Part shown: piece after piece, positions 22,956 to 35,080 of the stretch
Layout: every line of letters starts with the position of its first letter
Position numbering within the stretch: position 1 is the first letter of the stretch
NCBI GenBank assembly: GCA_049999725.1
Contig: JBNGIS010020565.1
Location: forward strand, 1-64,000
Direction: 5' to 3'
Source of the DNA: Haplomitrium mnioides
Lineage: Eukaryota > Marchantiophyta > Haplomitriopsida > Calobryales
DNA: 64,000 nucleotides
Notes under the pieces: model-generated
Databases searched by the model: none
The model's input: only the letters and a program-made list of their open reading frames with translations
What the model was told of the DNA's origin: nothing
Made by a program: the position numbers and the translations under genes

Positions 22956-24460
22956 TAGATCCAAATACTTGTCGTCGTATGAGAGAGTCAAGTTCTGAAT
23001 TTATGGCTTTCTCTCATTGGGGCCAATCGATAATTGATTGTGCTTCTTCTACAGATAAAGAGTCAGGTATATCATTGTTTATTGATTGTGATATAGAGAA
23101 TATGAATAGATCATCCATAAGGGTCTGGGTTCTATCCTATATTTTACCGGTATGGGAATAGTCGATTGCTATTTCATCGTTGTCGGTCACAATGTGTAAT
23201 GATGTCGGTGATTTTGGTTTATTCTTTGAGCCTTTAGATCTGCCACATTTTGCTTTATGCTATATTTCAATGGCAGGTGTGTCAACTTTTGGAAGTTGTG
23301 CTAGTGCATTGGCTGCTTCAACGTGCGATTTGGTGATGTTGGCTGCATTGTTAAATATGTCATGCGTTTTGATTAATGTTTGCTATAAATGGAGAAGTCG
23401 TTTGACTTCAGCATCGAATTGTCCATTTTGTTGGTCAAAGTCTAATGGCAAGGGCTGGTGCCATATTAAGTTGTCCTGAGGTTTGGGTTGTATAGCTTTG
23501 TTCTCTTGTAACAGATGTGGAAAAGATTCTTCAAAGAATTGACAATATACGAATTGAGACTTAAACACATCAAAGGTTGAAGGTTCAAGATATCGGATGA
23601 AGGAAGAAGATTCAAAGCTGATATATATGCCTTTTTGGCATTGGGTCTCATCTTGTTTGATGTTGTCCTAAGATTGGGACAAAGATGGGGCAGCCAAATG
23701 TGCGAAGATGCGATATATCTGCAAGAATTCCGGCTACGAGTTGGTGTGGTGAGTTCTAATTAAATGCAGATAGTCTGTAGCATAGTAAGGATGTTGTGTG
23801 TATGACTGCATGTCCCCAAGCTGTGGTGGGGAGGTTTGAATTCAGAAGTAATGGTCTTGCTATTAGTTGTATTCTCTTGATAGCAGATTTTGCAATGCTA
23901 TTTTGAAAGTGTAAATGTGCAATTGAATATTGTATATCTATGCCAACAGATGTTCAAAAGTCGTTAAAAGTTTGTAAAGAGAATCCTTTGGCATTGTCCA
24001 CTCTCAGATTTCTAATTGGGTAATCAGGAAATTGTGTCGAGAGTTTCAAGATTTGGGATAAAAGTTTCGGGAAGACCATGTTTTTGGTCGTGAGAAGAGA
24101 TACTTCCGACCATTTGGATGATGCATCAATGGTGATAAGGAAGTATCGAAATGGTCCCGAAGGTGGATGGATAGGTCCACAAATATCAGCGTGGATCCTC
24201 TTGAGGAATCGTGATTGTTGTTTTGTCGTGAGACGGTGCAATTCTCAGTTTGCTTTGTGCGCATTCTAAGCATGGGGTATTCAATGGCAATGGATGCATG
24301 TTCTGTGGTATGCCTTTGTTATCGTTTTTAATGCGGTAGAACATGTCCCGGCCGAGATGTCCCAAACGATTGTGCCATGTGAGGGTTGTAGAGATTGGTG
24401 TCGTAGAGACATGATATGAGCATATTTTAGTAGTGTATAGTCTAGGTGGTGATAGCAAGA
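22956..24460 (-). pseudogene. E integrase remnant
   Basis: A zinc domain with HNRLGHLGRDMFYRIK (24281-24458) and a cysteine pair near 24260. The DDE core follows: HADICGPIHPPSG and DASSKWSEVSLL at 24046-24241, and RVDNAKGF with SVGIDIQYS near 23940-24000. The C-terminal region down to 22956 includes HLRTFGCPIFVP near 23700 and the proline-rich link to RT. Numerous stops and frame changes; order and motifs are typical of Ty1/copia, where integrase precedes RT. Confidence 0.88.
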
Positions 24461-24810
24461 ATGTTTCTCATATGTCAAAGCCTATTGCTATTGGACTTAG
24501 TATATGGAGGACTTTATTGTCCTAAAAGAGTACGGTTTGAATGTGGAAACCGTTTTGTTGTATATCTCGGAAACTGATGAGGTTTTTGGTTGTTGCAGGT
24601 GCATAAATTGTGGATTTGATATCTAGTTTGGTACCATTTGGAAAGAGTATGGTGGTTGTACCATGTCCCTCTTCAATTTGGTTGTGCTTAAAGATCATGG
24701 TCATAGGCTTGGAAGAAGGTTTAATCGATGAGAAGTATTTTCAGTTTTGCAATATAGTGTGTGAAGATCCGCTATCTACAATGCAGGTTATCTCGGATTA
24801 GTTTTTTCTG
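24461..24810 (-). pseudogene. E protease remnant
   Basis: Near 24770-24790 the minus strand encodes the copia aspartic protease signature VDSGSS followed by HT. Downstream the open stretch 24522-24704 includes HGTTTILFPNGTKLDIKSTIYAP, the usual second half of the copia protease. The catalytic DSG seems kept, but neighbouring frames are broken. Confidence 0.75.
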
Positions 24811-24849
24811 GTTTGACAAAGAGGGGTAAGTCATGTGACTTTAGGGATG

Positions 24850-25881
24850 TAGATTGTACGATGGATATTCATCCAAGTCTATCAATTCCAATAAGTTGTC
24901 GTGTACCTCATTATTGTGAGGTTTAATACTCTGTTGGTATAATCGCGATAGGTGCGTGGGTACTCTGCAAGTAGGTTGGGTGTGGCCATGTGTGCCACAT
25001 CGATTGCAAGTTGTTTGTGGTTGGCGCGACTGAGAGTGAGTTCATCGGCCTCTATTGGATTGCATGCCTTCTTTGTTGGTCCATGTGTGTTGTTGAGCGT
25101 GTTCTGGCGTTGTCGATGTGCAACGTTCAATATGTCGATCCCTGTTGTTAGGGGTCAAAGGTCGATTGGTGTTAGGACGAGTAGTGCTCCTCCTTAATCT
25201 GGAGTGTCTTCTTCCTCGGCCTCTGGAAAAATTTTTGTTTCTGGAGCGAGGATATTGTCTAGTCCCTGTAAAGTGTGATTCAGGGTTTTGTGGAGGTGTG
25301 GTAGACTCTGGGGGTTGTTTCTTTGCATTTTCCACGAAGAGGAGTTGATGTTTTTCAGCTAGTAGCATGCATGCTATGAGTTCAAAATATCGAGTGAATT
25401 GCATGTTGCGATATTGTGATGCTAAAATGAGATTGCTCACAGGAAAAGTCAATAGAGTCTTCTCTATTTGTTCTTCGTCGATCACGGGGTAACCATAGAT
25501 TGCCAATTTTGAGACAATGTGGAATAATTTGCTATTGTAATTGACTATGGACGTATGGTCCTGAACTCAGAGATTAATCCAATCATGTCTTGTTGTAGGG
25601 AGCGATATACTTGTCAGATGGTCAAATTTGAGTTTCAATTCTACCCACAATAAGTGGGGATTGTTATAGTTCAGGTATTGGAGTCTCAAAGGTTCTACCT
25701 GATGGTGTCGGATTAGGATGAGGGCTCTGGCTACATCACGGGGTTTTATATCATCGTTCGTATTGAGTATTTCACAGATACCTTTGAGTGTCATATATGT
25801 TGTGACGTCTAGTGACCATGATGAGTAGTTGAAGCCATCCAATCTCAGTGCTTGGAATTTCAGAGATGCTACAGATGCCAT
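24850..25881 (-). pseudogene. E gag remnant with CCHC knuckle
   Basis: The best start is the ATG at 25881 (MASVASLKFQALRLDGFNYS), the usual copia gag opening with the YSSW block. The capsid-like part continues in a second frame (25042-25506, SKLAIYGYPVIDEEQIEKTLL), followed by an Arg-rich stretch. The zinc knuckle CNRCGTHGHTQPTC (CX2CX4HX4C) lies near 24970-25015. One or two frame changes (near 25565 and 25040) and a stop break it. Confidence 0.88.
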
Positions 25882-27947
25882 TTGTAGATCTGTGCTATGT
25901 TATGCTGAGAATGCTTGTGAATGAATTAGAGGAACTAGAATGTCTGGCAAATGCAGCAGTTGGGTTAGGTTGGCAATTGTTTTGTACTTTGTACAGATTA
26001 GTGATCGATCCGAAATCCGGTCGATCATAGACCCATGTACTTGTTTATGTTTTCTGCTTTAAGCAGAAAAATAAAAAAACTGAAATGAAAAACAGGAAAG
26101 AATTGATTGAATACGTCTCAATCGGTATCTACTTTTGAAAAAATGAATGAGGAATTGATGTTGCTAATAGATGAGGAAATTGCCCTATATGAATGTGTAT
26201 CTACTCTTGTTGGTTTGCCTATATTGTGTCCTCCAAGAGCTTTCCTTTTATGATCCTAGTCCCTAATCATTGTGGTGGCGCTCTACAACGTTTATTCTAT
26301 GAAGAAGGAAGAAATAAAAGTTGCAGGTTTGGTAAGATAGAGGGCTTAGCTCGTGGAGGTGACAAGGGTCAATGTTTCTAGTTAGTATGAGTCGCTTGTA
26401 GTCTTTGGTCAGAAATATTTCAGAATCAAAGAGTGTGTCTCTTGTGAGGGATAGATTCATTCAGAAAAGAAAGGAATCAATCAAAGATAATAAAGAGGTG
26501 GGTTGAAGAGATTGAACCTCAAAGTTTTGGAAAAAAAAAGTGAAAGAACTTGAAGTGGGAAGATCTAGTGTTGCTCTTCTATTGAATGTTGAGATAGCTA
26601 TATATAGCAACTTGTGTGAAGGTTTCTCTTGCCAAAAGTATATGTGATTCTGTCATTATTCGGAGAAGAGTTGAAGTCCTTGGAGTCTTCATTACTGCAT
26701 AGACAAGTGATTCAAACTCGTGCACTATGAGAGTAGACAAAAATAGGTAGGTGTCTGTTGTCAAAGTCACACATAGAGGCAAGGTAGTGTTAGAGGTTTG
26801 ATGCCTTGTCTCCCTCTAGTATGCGATGGTGCTTTTGTTGTGAAGGACATGTAGGTTGTCGTTGAGTGGCAGTAGAGAACCACAAACAAGAGAAAAAGGT
26901 AAACCAAAAATGAAAAGGAAAGAACAATGGAAAGGTGGTAAGCTTGTGTGCTTATCCTTCAAAGTTAGAGAGGAACGAAAAAGGTAAGAGGAAAAAGTCG
27001 AGTATATGGATAGGAGAACAAATCCGTGTGCCCTGGTGTCGAAGAAGAACGGGTGTACATGTTGGTCCTGCTGCATGTGCTCGATAGTTCCTAGCAAAGA
27101 GAAGGAGAAAACAAGAATCTCTTGAAGAACCACGAACAGAAAAGGAAGAGATAGAACGATAGCTCGTGAGTAGATGATAGGTTAGTGTAGAAATGTAGCA
27201 AATGAAAACTAGAAAAAGGAAAACTTGACCTGATAAGTGTTGGTGTCGAAGAGTAAGGAGAGTGGACAACTTCAGTCTGTTATAGACAAGGGACAAATGC
27301 AAGCAAGAATGCTACGATGTTAGCCAACTGTGCGCGTTACCAAAGTGCTACAAGTTGAGCTGAGGTCGACAAAGAGAGAAGAGGTGTTGCAGTAGCTGAG
27401 TGCTCGAGGGCAAGCTAGGGAACAACCAAGTGCTGCAGAAGGTCGTCGAGCAGGAGAAGAAGAGATCAACTCGCAATGCCACTAGAGGAAACGGTGTCGC
27501 CAAGTAGAGAGGAAAAAAATCGCCAAGTAGGGAGGAATATGTCACCAAACAGAGAGCAAGAAGTTGCCAAGTAGAGAGCAAGGGAAAGGTTGTCTATTGC
27601 GGTGGCTATCAAAGGAGAGTGAGGCGTCAAAGGAGAACAAGGAGTTGGGGTCGCGAGGTGTGTGAGCCCTAGTTCGTACGGGGGGGCTCAAGGAAAGAGA
27701 GAGGAATGAAGAGCAAAAGAAAAATGAAAGGGAAAATGGAAAAGGAAATGCTCAAAATGCTCATTAGATAGATGTGGGAAGAAAAAAAATGGTATCGCGA
27801 GAACAAACAAGTGAAGAAAAAAAAATGTTCGGCATAGAGAGAAAAATATGAGTGCGTAAAGGAAGTTGCGAATAGATGACGCGGGAGCTTCTTCATATGT
27901 TGGTGCAAATTAAGCGCATGTGGGGAAAAATTTTCTATAGAGTCCGT
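25882..27947 (-). other. E leader, unusually long (about 2 kb)
   Basis: No recognisable gene between primer site and gag. It includes a perfect palindrome at 26050-26070 and a loose tandem of gccaagtagagagg-like units at 27490-27590. The open stretches 26816-27133 and 26952-27302 resemble nothing known. A length of 2 kb is atypical for copia, so an undetected insertion is possible. Confidence 0.55.
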
Positions 27948-27960
27948 CGTGCTGATAACG
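27948..27960 (-). promoter_or_regulatory. E primer-binding-site region
   Basis: Immediately inside the 5' LTR the minus strand reads cgttatcagcacg. Similar cgttatcagcacg sequences adjoin the 5' LTR in other plant copia elements, to my recollection. Which tRNA segment pairs with it cannot be settled here. Confidence 0.6.
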
Positions 27961-28069
27961 TGTTATCGTATGAGCACCGCACACATACATACAGGAGTCT
28001 CCAAGAAAAATGAGTAGAATGATTGATAGATGACCTACTTACATAGGGTATATATATGTCCCTATAGGA
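27961..28069 (-). repeat. E 5' LTR (about 109 bp)
   Basis: Minus strand: first bases degraded (TCC for TGT), then TATAGGGACATATATATACCC-like sequence and a TATA box at 28048-28057, ending CGATAACA. It matches the 3' LTR ends. Flanked by CCCCT at 28070. Confidence 0.8.
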
Positions 28070-28074
28070 CCCCT

Positions 28075-28674
28075 CTTTTCTTTTTTTTTTTTCTACCAAG
28101 GAGCCCTAACCCCCACATGCCAGAAATTTTTTCTTTTCAACATCCACCTTTGGATCAAAGAGGTCTAGGTCATCAAATTTTATACTCCTTTTACTCCTTG
28201 GCTAGTAGGTTAGGTGTAATGTTTTTCAATTTATATTTTAGTATTATATTTGTTGTTTACTAACCCAAACTAGTTTTTTTTCTAAATCCAACAACAACAC
28301 ACACACACACACACATATAACTAACTTACAGAGGGACCTTTCTTTTCTTCATGCTAAAGCGCTATTTTCTCCATTTTCCTCCATTTTGGCTATTTGAGTT
28401 GTTGTTGTTGGTTGATCTGGCCTAGCATATGTAATTTTTTCAGAAGACATGTGTTATTCCTATGGCTGCATTTCTAAATCCCAAAGAAGCTTTTTCACTT
28501 TAAATTTCAATATAAAAGTCCTTTATCTGAATTCTAATTTCTTCTTACTGTTTGGACAGTGTCTGCTATTCATCGTTTGTGCCTCTTGCATCCTTGTTTT
28601 CTTTCTTTTTATGCTTTCTTCCTCCTATGCACTCTCTTTGCATGCGCTTTAATCTCCCATTCTGGACCCTAACA
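28075..28674 (-). mobile_element. D1, proximal part of the D repeat
   Basis: Reverse complement starts TGTTAGGGTCCAGAATGGGAG (28674 downwards) and matches D2 from 58644 over about 600 bp, for example the gggagattaaa, aataacaca and caacaacaacaactc blocks and the gcatgtggg block. Interrupted at 28070 by E and continued below 19748. Contains an (AC)n run near 28290-28313. Confidence 0.8.
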
Positions 28675-31295
28675 GTGATCTACTAGTAAATCACTCTACC
28701 TTACTCTAATAACCATCTTCATTGTTGTACATGAAAAAAAATGAACGCTCAACCACTCTTGTTAGTACTAAAGAAAGAAAGAAAGAAAGTACTTTTGCCA
28801 ACTAACTAATTAAAAAATGAATAATTCACCATATGCATGTTTTCACACCAAATTGGAATGTTTCATGGCGAGTCTTGTAGTGTACTAATTTGAATAATCA
28901 AGTACATGATCAAATATTCCCAATGCCCAAAAAAATTCGTCATCTTGAAAATTTTAACCACATCAACAATGTTTTGATTACTCAACGTAAGGTTGTTGTT
29001 CTTGGCCTATAAAGTATATGTGCTACTATTAAAGGAATTTATGCTTTTTGGTAGAGTACACATTGCCAAAGCATCTCACTGGTAAACACAATGCTAAACA
29101 ACTACTCTTTTTGAATTGGTCACAAAGTGTTAAAAATTTGAGCTTGTTGATGTCTCGACAAATTTTTGGTGTTCTTCTATGTTGTACATGCCTCTAGCTT
29201 TTTGCACATAAATTTTAAATAATTTACTCATATTTAACTTTGTAGCAAGTTTAACCAATCTGCTCTAAATATCTACAAGCTTTGTACCGGCACTCTTTAT
29301 TATTTATTTATTTATAATTAGATAATAAGGGTTTTGTTTATCGACTAACTCAAAATAAATCATGTTTTAATTTTTTTTTCTTATTTTCATATATCTAGTT
29401 TTTCAATCTATTTTATTTTATGCTTTTGTCTCTCAAAGTTGCCAATCTTGAATAGCCACGTGAAATGAATAACTTGTGAGAAGCACAAATCCACTCAATA
29501 TTAATCATATGCTTGATCTATATTGTACTTCTAAACCATAAGTTTTTTATATAACTTAGTGTAACCCACCATTTTCAACTTGTAGTCATGTTTCAAACAG
29601 CATGCAATAAACAATTTTTTATTTGTTCAACCATTGTGGTTTTCCACCCAATTTGTATTTTTTTGCTTTGACAATTCCCAATTAGTTATGGTTAAGTAAT
29701 CTCTTGGGTCTATAGCTACCAAAATGAGTATGGACAAGACAAATAAGTTTACTTAAAGAAGTTCTCACACAATATCTTTTGTGCAAAGTGTTGATTTCTA
29801 GAAAAATAAATTTCTCAATACTAACAAAAGTTGTATGTCTATGCATTGTATTTTCATTATACGGCTTCTCCATTTATTAAATAAAATAATTAAACTAACT
29901 TGAAAAGTAGCTAACCTCTCTCTCTCTCTCTCTCTNNNNNNNNNNNNNNNNNNNNNNNNNNNNNNNNNNNNNNNNNNNNNNNNNNNNNNNNNNNNNNNNN
30001 NNNNNNNNNNNNNNNNNNNNNNNNNNNNNNNNNNNNNNNNNNNNNNNNNNNNNNNNNNNNNNNNNNNNNNNNNNNNNNNNNNNNNNNNNNNNNNNNNNNN
30101 NNNNNNNNNNNNNNNNNNNNNNNNNNNNNNNNNNNNNNNNNNNNNNNNNNNNNNNNNNNNNNNNNNNNNNNNNNNNNNNNNNNNNNNNNNNNNNNNNNNN
30201 NNNNNNNNNNNNNNNNNNNNNNNNNNNNNNNNNNNNNNNNNNNNNNNNNNNNNNNNNNNNNNNNNNNNNNNNNNNNNNNNNNNNNNNNNNNNNNNNNNNN
30301 NNNNNNNNNNNNNNNNNNNNNNNNNNNNNNNNNNNATATATATAAGTCCAAGATTGGACAACCCAACCCAAACTCACTATAATCACAAATAGTTTTATCG
30401 CTTAATAATGCTCATATAACCTGTAACTTTTGCATCTTCTCATAATTTAATTCATGTTTTACTATTGGCATTGCTATTGATGCTCTTACTAACCTATAAG
30501 AGGTTGTACAAGAATGATGCTATATTATTTATAAGAAAATAAAGAGGAGTGAAGTAGATGATAGTGACTACTAAAAGAGAATTACATTTAGTAAAGTGGT
30601 ATAATGTTTCTTGACTTTGAAGTTGCTTTTAGTGAAGTAGGATAAGATCACTTTTAGAGTTGAAAAGTAGAAGTAGCTTCTAAGCAAAAGAAATAGAACG
30701 ATACCTTCTTCTCAAGTATAAATAGAATAGCTTCATTGCCCAACTCTTCATTCCATAGTTCCTCTTAATTGGTTTGAGAATTTGCTTGTGTACTTTTTGG
30801 AGGATTGCCTTTCTTGACATTTGGTTGGCTTTTACTTTCTTGGTATTCGGTTGCTTGCATTTCAATTTGGTTGGTTTGTTGCCATATTGGCATTTGGTTA
30901 GTTGCTTGTTTATATAGGCATTTGGTTGATTTACTCGCTTAGAGTTATCTTTGAGTTGTTAATTACTTGGAGTTTGTCTATAAGTCCTTTTACAACAAAG
31001 ACCAATCAGTTACAAATACATAGAACCACAACAAATAGTAGCCACTGTAGAGTATTTGCTATGAAATTACGCAAGCTTATCATCTACTTGTGGTGCAAAA
31101 GTATTGATGGTCATATAGGTAGTCAAACTCATAATACTACACATCCATATACACGATTGTCATATATCACATTACATTAAAGTACATCATAAAATCCCAC
31201 ATATTTCAAATCCATTAGTATTTACAACACATAGAGTTTAGTAAGAGGTTTTTTCTTCGATCAACCATTTGAATACCAATTTTGCTTGTCATATC
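28675..31295. other. AT-rich region without recognised genes, with assembly gap
   Basis: Simple AT-rich DNA. A 400-N gap (29936-30335) is bordered by a CT run on the left and an AT run on the right. Apparent long frames across it are made of N. I see no transposon protein, RNA gene or LTR here with confidence. Confidence 0.6.
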
Positions 31296-31410
31296 TGTCA
31301 CACCATTTCATGTAGATTTTTATTTTTAGGTATTTTTAGTTTTTTTGTCTTTTTGTGTCTTAGTATATAAGGTCATGTACTCTCATCGAAAGAGCAAAGG
31401 TGCGCTGGTT
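31296..31410 (+). promoter_or_regulatory. B2 5' LTR-like promoter segment
   Basis: tgtcacaccatttcatg at the start, T-rich middle, TATA box tatataa at 31374-31380, then catgtactctcatcgaaag. The same layout is seen in B1 (13544-13619). The following tggttctgatattgg (31412-31426) may be the primer site, as it begins TGG, but I cannot match it to a tRNA. Confidence 0.5.
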
Positions 31411-34400
31411 CTGATATTGGAGGATCAACCATTAGAATTTCTTGAGAAAGTATCACTCAAGAAAAACACATTGAAAGATCTGAGATTTCTCACTGGAGCA
31501 TCCATGGTAACTTAGATTGCAATAGAGAAATTTGATCAAGAAATTGATAGCATCTGTGGTATCTTGGAGTGCTGAAGATTTGTGGAGGAAACTCCGCTGG
31601 AGATTGCTAGTCGTTGTTGAAGATTCGTGAAGAAACTGAAGAAAAATAGTTGCATAATTTCTGGTTTAGTTGCTGCAAAGAAATTTGGAGAAAGAGCAAG
31701 AAACATTGGTTAAGAGATTTTTCAAATTTGCTTGCTGCTCAAGAATAAGCTTCAAAAATTGTGACCATGCTTTTTGGTGCATTTCCTTGTGTTCAACAAT
31801 AGTTTTGGAGCATTTGAGAGGCTTCAATCTTTGAGAATCGTTGAGCAAAATAGGTTCCTTCTAGTCCTTTGTCGAGCAACAAATTTCAGAGATTTGAGAA
31901 GCCAAACTCGCTACTAAAAATTTGAAAAAAAATGAACTGCAATTTTGACAACGAGTTCAACAAGCAGCCTTTGCTACTCTTGTTTTGACTGAGCAGTGGC
32001 AATGGTCCCTTTGTGCATCATTTGATTTTTGACGCAGAGAGATTCATTAAAGGGCTACAAAGATCAATTTGCAACAAAGAAAAACACATTTTTGTGCATG
32101 CTTTGACTCAATGAGTTCAGGTGGCAAGTTTGCTTTGGGAAGCTCTTTCTTCATGCAGAGGCATTCACAAATCATTTGCAAACTCAGGTTTTCTCAAGCA
32201 AGGCTTAATCAAGTAGCCTCAATTGCTTGTGTGCAGCGTTGAGAAGTCTTAATTTTTAGGAATTTGTGATCAAGAGTTCAAGGATTCTTCCTCAAGCAGC
32301 TTGGTCAAGCAATTTGATGGAGCAAGGAATTTGTAGCTTTCTCTCGTCTAGAAAATCGTTCTAAAGACAAAATTGGCAAACAAAATTGTAGAGTTGGATG
32401 TTCATTAAAGAAGGAGTTACTATTGAGTTTTAGACTAAGACTTTCCTAGTTTCTTCATCTAGCATAGTCGAGCAAGAAAATCACTGATGTAGATGGCACC
32501 ATGGTTTCTTCATCGAGCATAGTTGAGCATGAGAAATTGTCACACTGATGGTGCCATGGTTTGTTTGTTGAGCATATATTTGATTAGAGTATCAAAGTCA
32601 ATCATTTTAAGAAGGAATTGAGGATATTGCTTGAGCAACAAATTCCTGTTGGAGAAGATAGCAGTACAAGCTGCTACTCTTGGAATTTGAAATTCTAGTG
32701 TTGCAAGCTCTTTGTTGATAAAAAATCCTCTATCAACATTCAACTCTTCAATCGAGCAATTTTTGTGGAGTGTTGCAAGAACTTTGAGAGAAGGATTGCA
32801 ATGCCATTATTGAGGAGATTTTTACCCTACTCGAATTCTCTTTGTGTGAACATTTGTTGAGGAAGGTAAGGGAATCGTTGTGATTTCAGCAAGTAAGCAT
32901 GGCATTTAGCAAGAGCGGTTTCCAATGCCACCTTTCACAAGCTTATGTTGAAAGGTGATATTCTAGTGCTGTTGATTGACTTCTAGGATCTCTGGTGTGG
33001 ACCTTTTTGAGCTCTTGGGCTCCAATGGTAGGTGAGCTGTCCATGCAGTATGTAGATAAATTTGGACTCTATGGGATAACATTTTTTGGTAAGAAGATCT
33101 ATCTTGCATTCGAGCTTGAGAGCAACAAACGTTTTATTTTGGAGCAATTGGCTAGTATAAGGAAGAGCAAAATCAAAAGATGTGAAGTTTTGATTTCTAT
33201 TGTAGAAGATCAGTGGGTTACAGAGTGGATCACTCTATTTTGTACTGCACATCCAATATTTGTTAGAGAGATGCTAAGGAGTTTCGTCGTGGACAGTTGA
33301 GATTCATTAAGAAGAGTTGAATTGAAGGATTCAAAAGGCGGTTTAGCACCAATTCAATAGTTGTGGATGCAAAAAGGTGTTAGTTGACCACTGGAGAGGG
33401 AACATCATCATCTGGTGCTTGGTAAGGCAGAATCATGCAAAGAGACCTATGTTGAAGAACAGAGATGTGCCAAGAAAAGGGCAGATGTAAAGTCCATAAC
33501 CTTTTGGAAAATAATTAGACCTTTCCAAGAAAAAGCCTAAACTATGAAGGCTCAAGTAGATTGGTAGAGACAAGGTTGAGTCTCCAACCAAGTAGGTGTA
33601 CCTTACAAGTACAGCCATATCAGCAAGACTCGGTGAAGGAGAAGGATTGACCATGAACAACCACTACTTTGAACCAAGAATAGGCTACTCCGAACATGAA
33701 CTTCTATTTTTATTGGGAAAATTGTGATTTTTCATATCAACAAACATAAAAAACGAGGTTAATTNNNNNNNNNNNNNNNNNNNNNNNNNNNNNNNNNNNN
33801 NNNNNNNNNNNNNNNNNNNNNNNNNNNNNNNNNNNNNNNNNNNNNNNNNNNNNNNNNNNNNNNNGGTGTTAGTTGACCACTTGAGAGTGAACATCACCAT
33901 CTGATGCTTGGGAAGACAGGATTTACAAAGAGGTAGAAGGTTAGAGTTGCAAATAAACTTGCCAAACAAGGTTAAGATGGTTAGATTTGTCCAGCATAGC
34001 CAGTGTTTCATTTTCATTCAATCAAGTTTTCAGCCAAAGTGACAAGCAGGTTGTCCAATGATTCAGGGAGAGCAAGAACAGAACTCTCTCTTGTTTCTGT
34101 TGTTGCACATCAGTATCTTTGATTCTTGCTATGTAAGTTTAGCAGGCTGCAAGGTTTACAACCATTTGCTAGGAAGAAATTCAGCAATGGTGTTCTAGTG
34201 GTGCTGGCAAGTATGAGAGAGGTGACTTGTAGTCTATTGGAAAAGAAAATGGCAAAGTGAATTTCTAGACAAGACTTAGACAGGTCCCAGAGACATCACA
34301 TTATGTTTTGAAGATAAGGGACAGAAATCTTTGATTTGACTAAGGAAGAGGAATTAGCCAAAAACCTTGTGCTGAACTCTGTAAAGGTGGTTGGAGGTAT

Positions 34401-35080
34401 ACACAAGCAAGCTCCAAGTGCACAAACGTTTCTAGAAGCATCAATTTGCTGAAATTGAAGTCAAGGAAGAAGCCACATTGACATTTCAGAAATTTTGGTG
34501 AGGGGTTCAGAATAGACCCACTGCCAAAAGTCTATTGCAACATAGAGCAGGGGTAGTTGAACTCTAATCATATTAAAAATTAGAATTTTTGGTGAAAAAA
34601 AATAAAAATAAAAATTCTGAATTCAAAGAGTGGCTGATTCAGACCCTTCGCTAGGTGATGCAAGTACACTCCTAGGGCACATGTTATTTGGAAGCCCAAT
34701 TTTTTGCTACAGTGCAGCAAGGAAATCTGAAAACTTGTTTGTATAAAATTGAAGATTGGTCTCCAATGCTCAAGAGAAGAGTGATGGTATTTTGTTCTAA
34801 TTTGTTTTCAAGTATGTTCTTAGGTTGGGAAGAAGACCAATCAACTAGGATATGCAAGCAAAGTGTACCCTATCCAGAGGAGAAGGAAGGGTCACTTGTG
34901 CTAATTTGCACATTCAAGCCAACTTTTGGGCAAGTGGTTGAGTGGCAATAGCACAACATGTGAGCTGTGAGTGAGTTCAGCTGAGCAGAGGTCAACACGA
35001 AGCTAAGAAGTTGAAGGTTGCAATATGATGTCACTCATAGTGGCATCTAATTTTGACATGCAATAGGAGCGCCTCAACAG
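31411..35080 (+). other. B2 long leader region
   Basis: About 3.6 kb with no recognisable protein family. The 101-codon open stretch 32995-33300 (starts MWTFLSSWAPM) has no family I know. A repeated motif ttcttcatcgagcatagt..gagca occurs near 32450-32530. A direct repeat of about 65 bp (33376 and 33865, ggtgttagttgaccac) flanks the N gap. Homologous B1 leader sequence is not visible, so part of this may be an unrelated insertion. Confidence 0.45.

Larger units (their letters stand above)
19849..28069 (-). mobile_element. E: Ty1/copia retrotransposon with very short LTRs, defective
   Basis: Minus-strand element: 5' LTR 27961-28069, primer site just below it, leader, gag, protease, integrase, RT and RNase H in copia order, polypurine tract 20288-20301, 3' LTR from 20287 downwards. 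Target duplication CCCCT at 19844-19848 and 28070-28074. The flanks on both sides belong to D1. The coding region has many stops and frame changes. Total length about 8.2 kb, inflated by a 2-kb leader and by array growth in the 3' LTR. Confidence 0.85.

Noticed and set aside
29798-30386. Three long minus-strand frames around 30.1 kb
   Set aside because: They run through a 400-N gap and are mostly undetermined residues.
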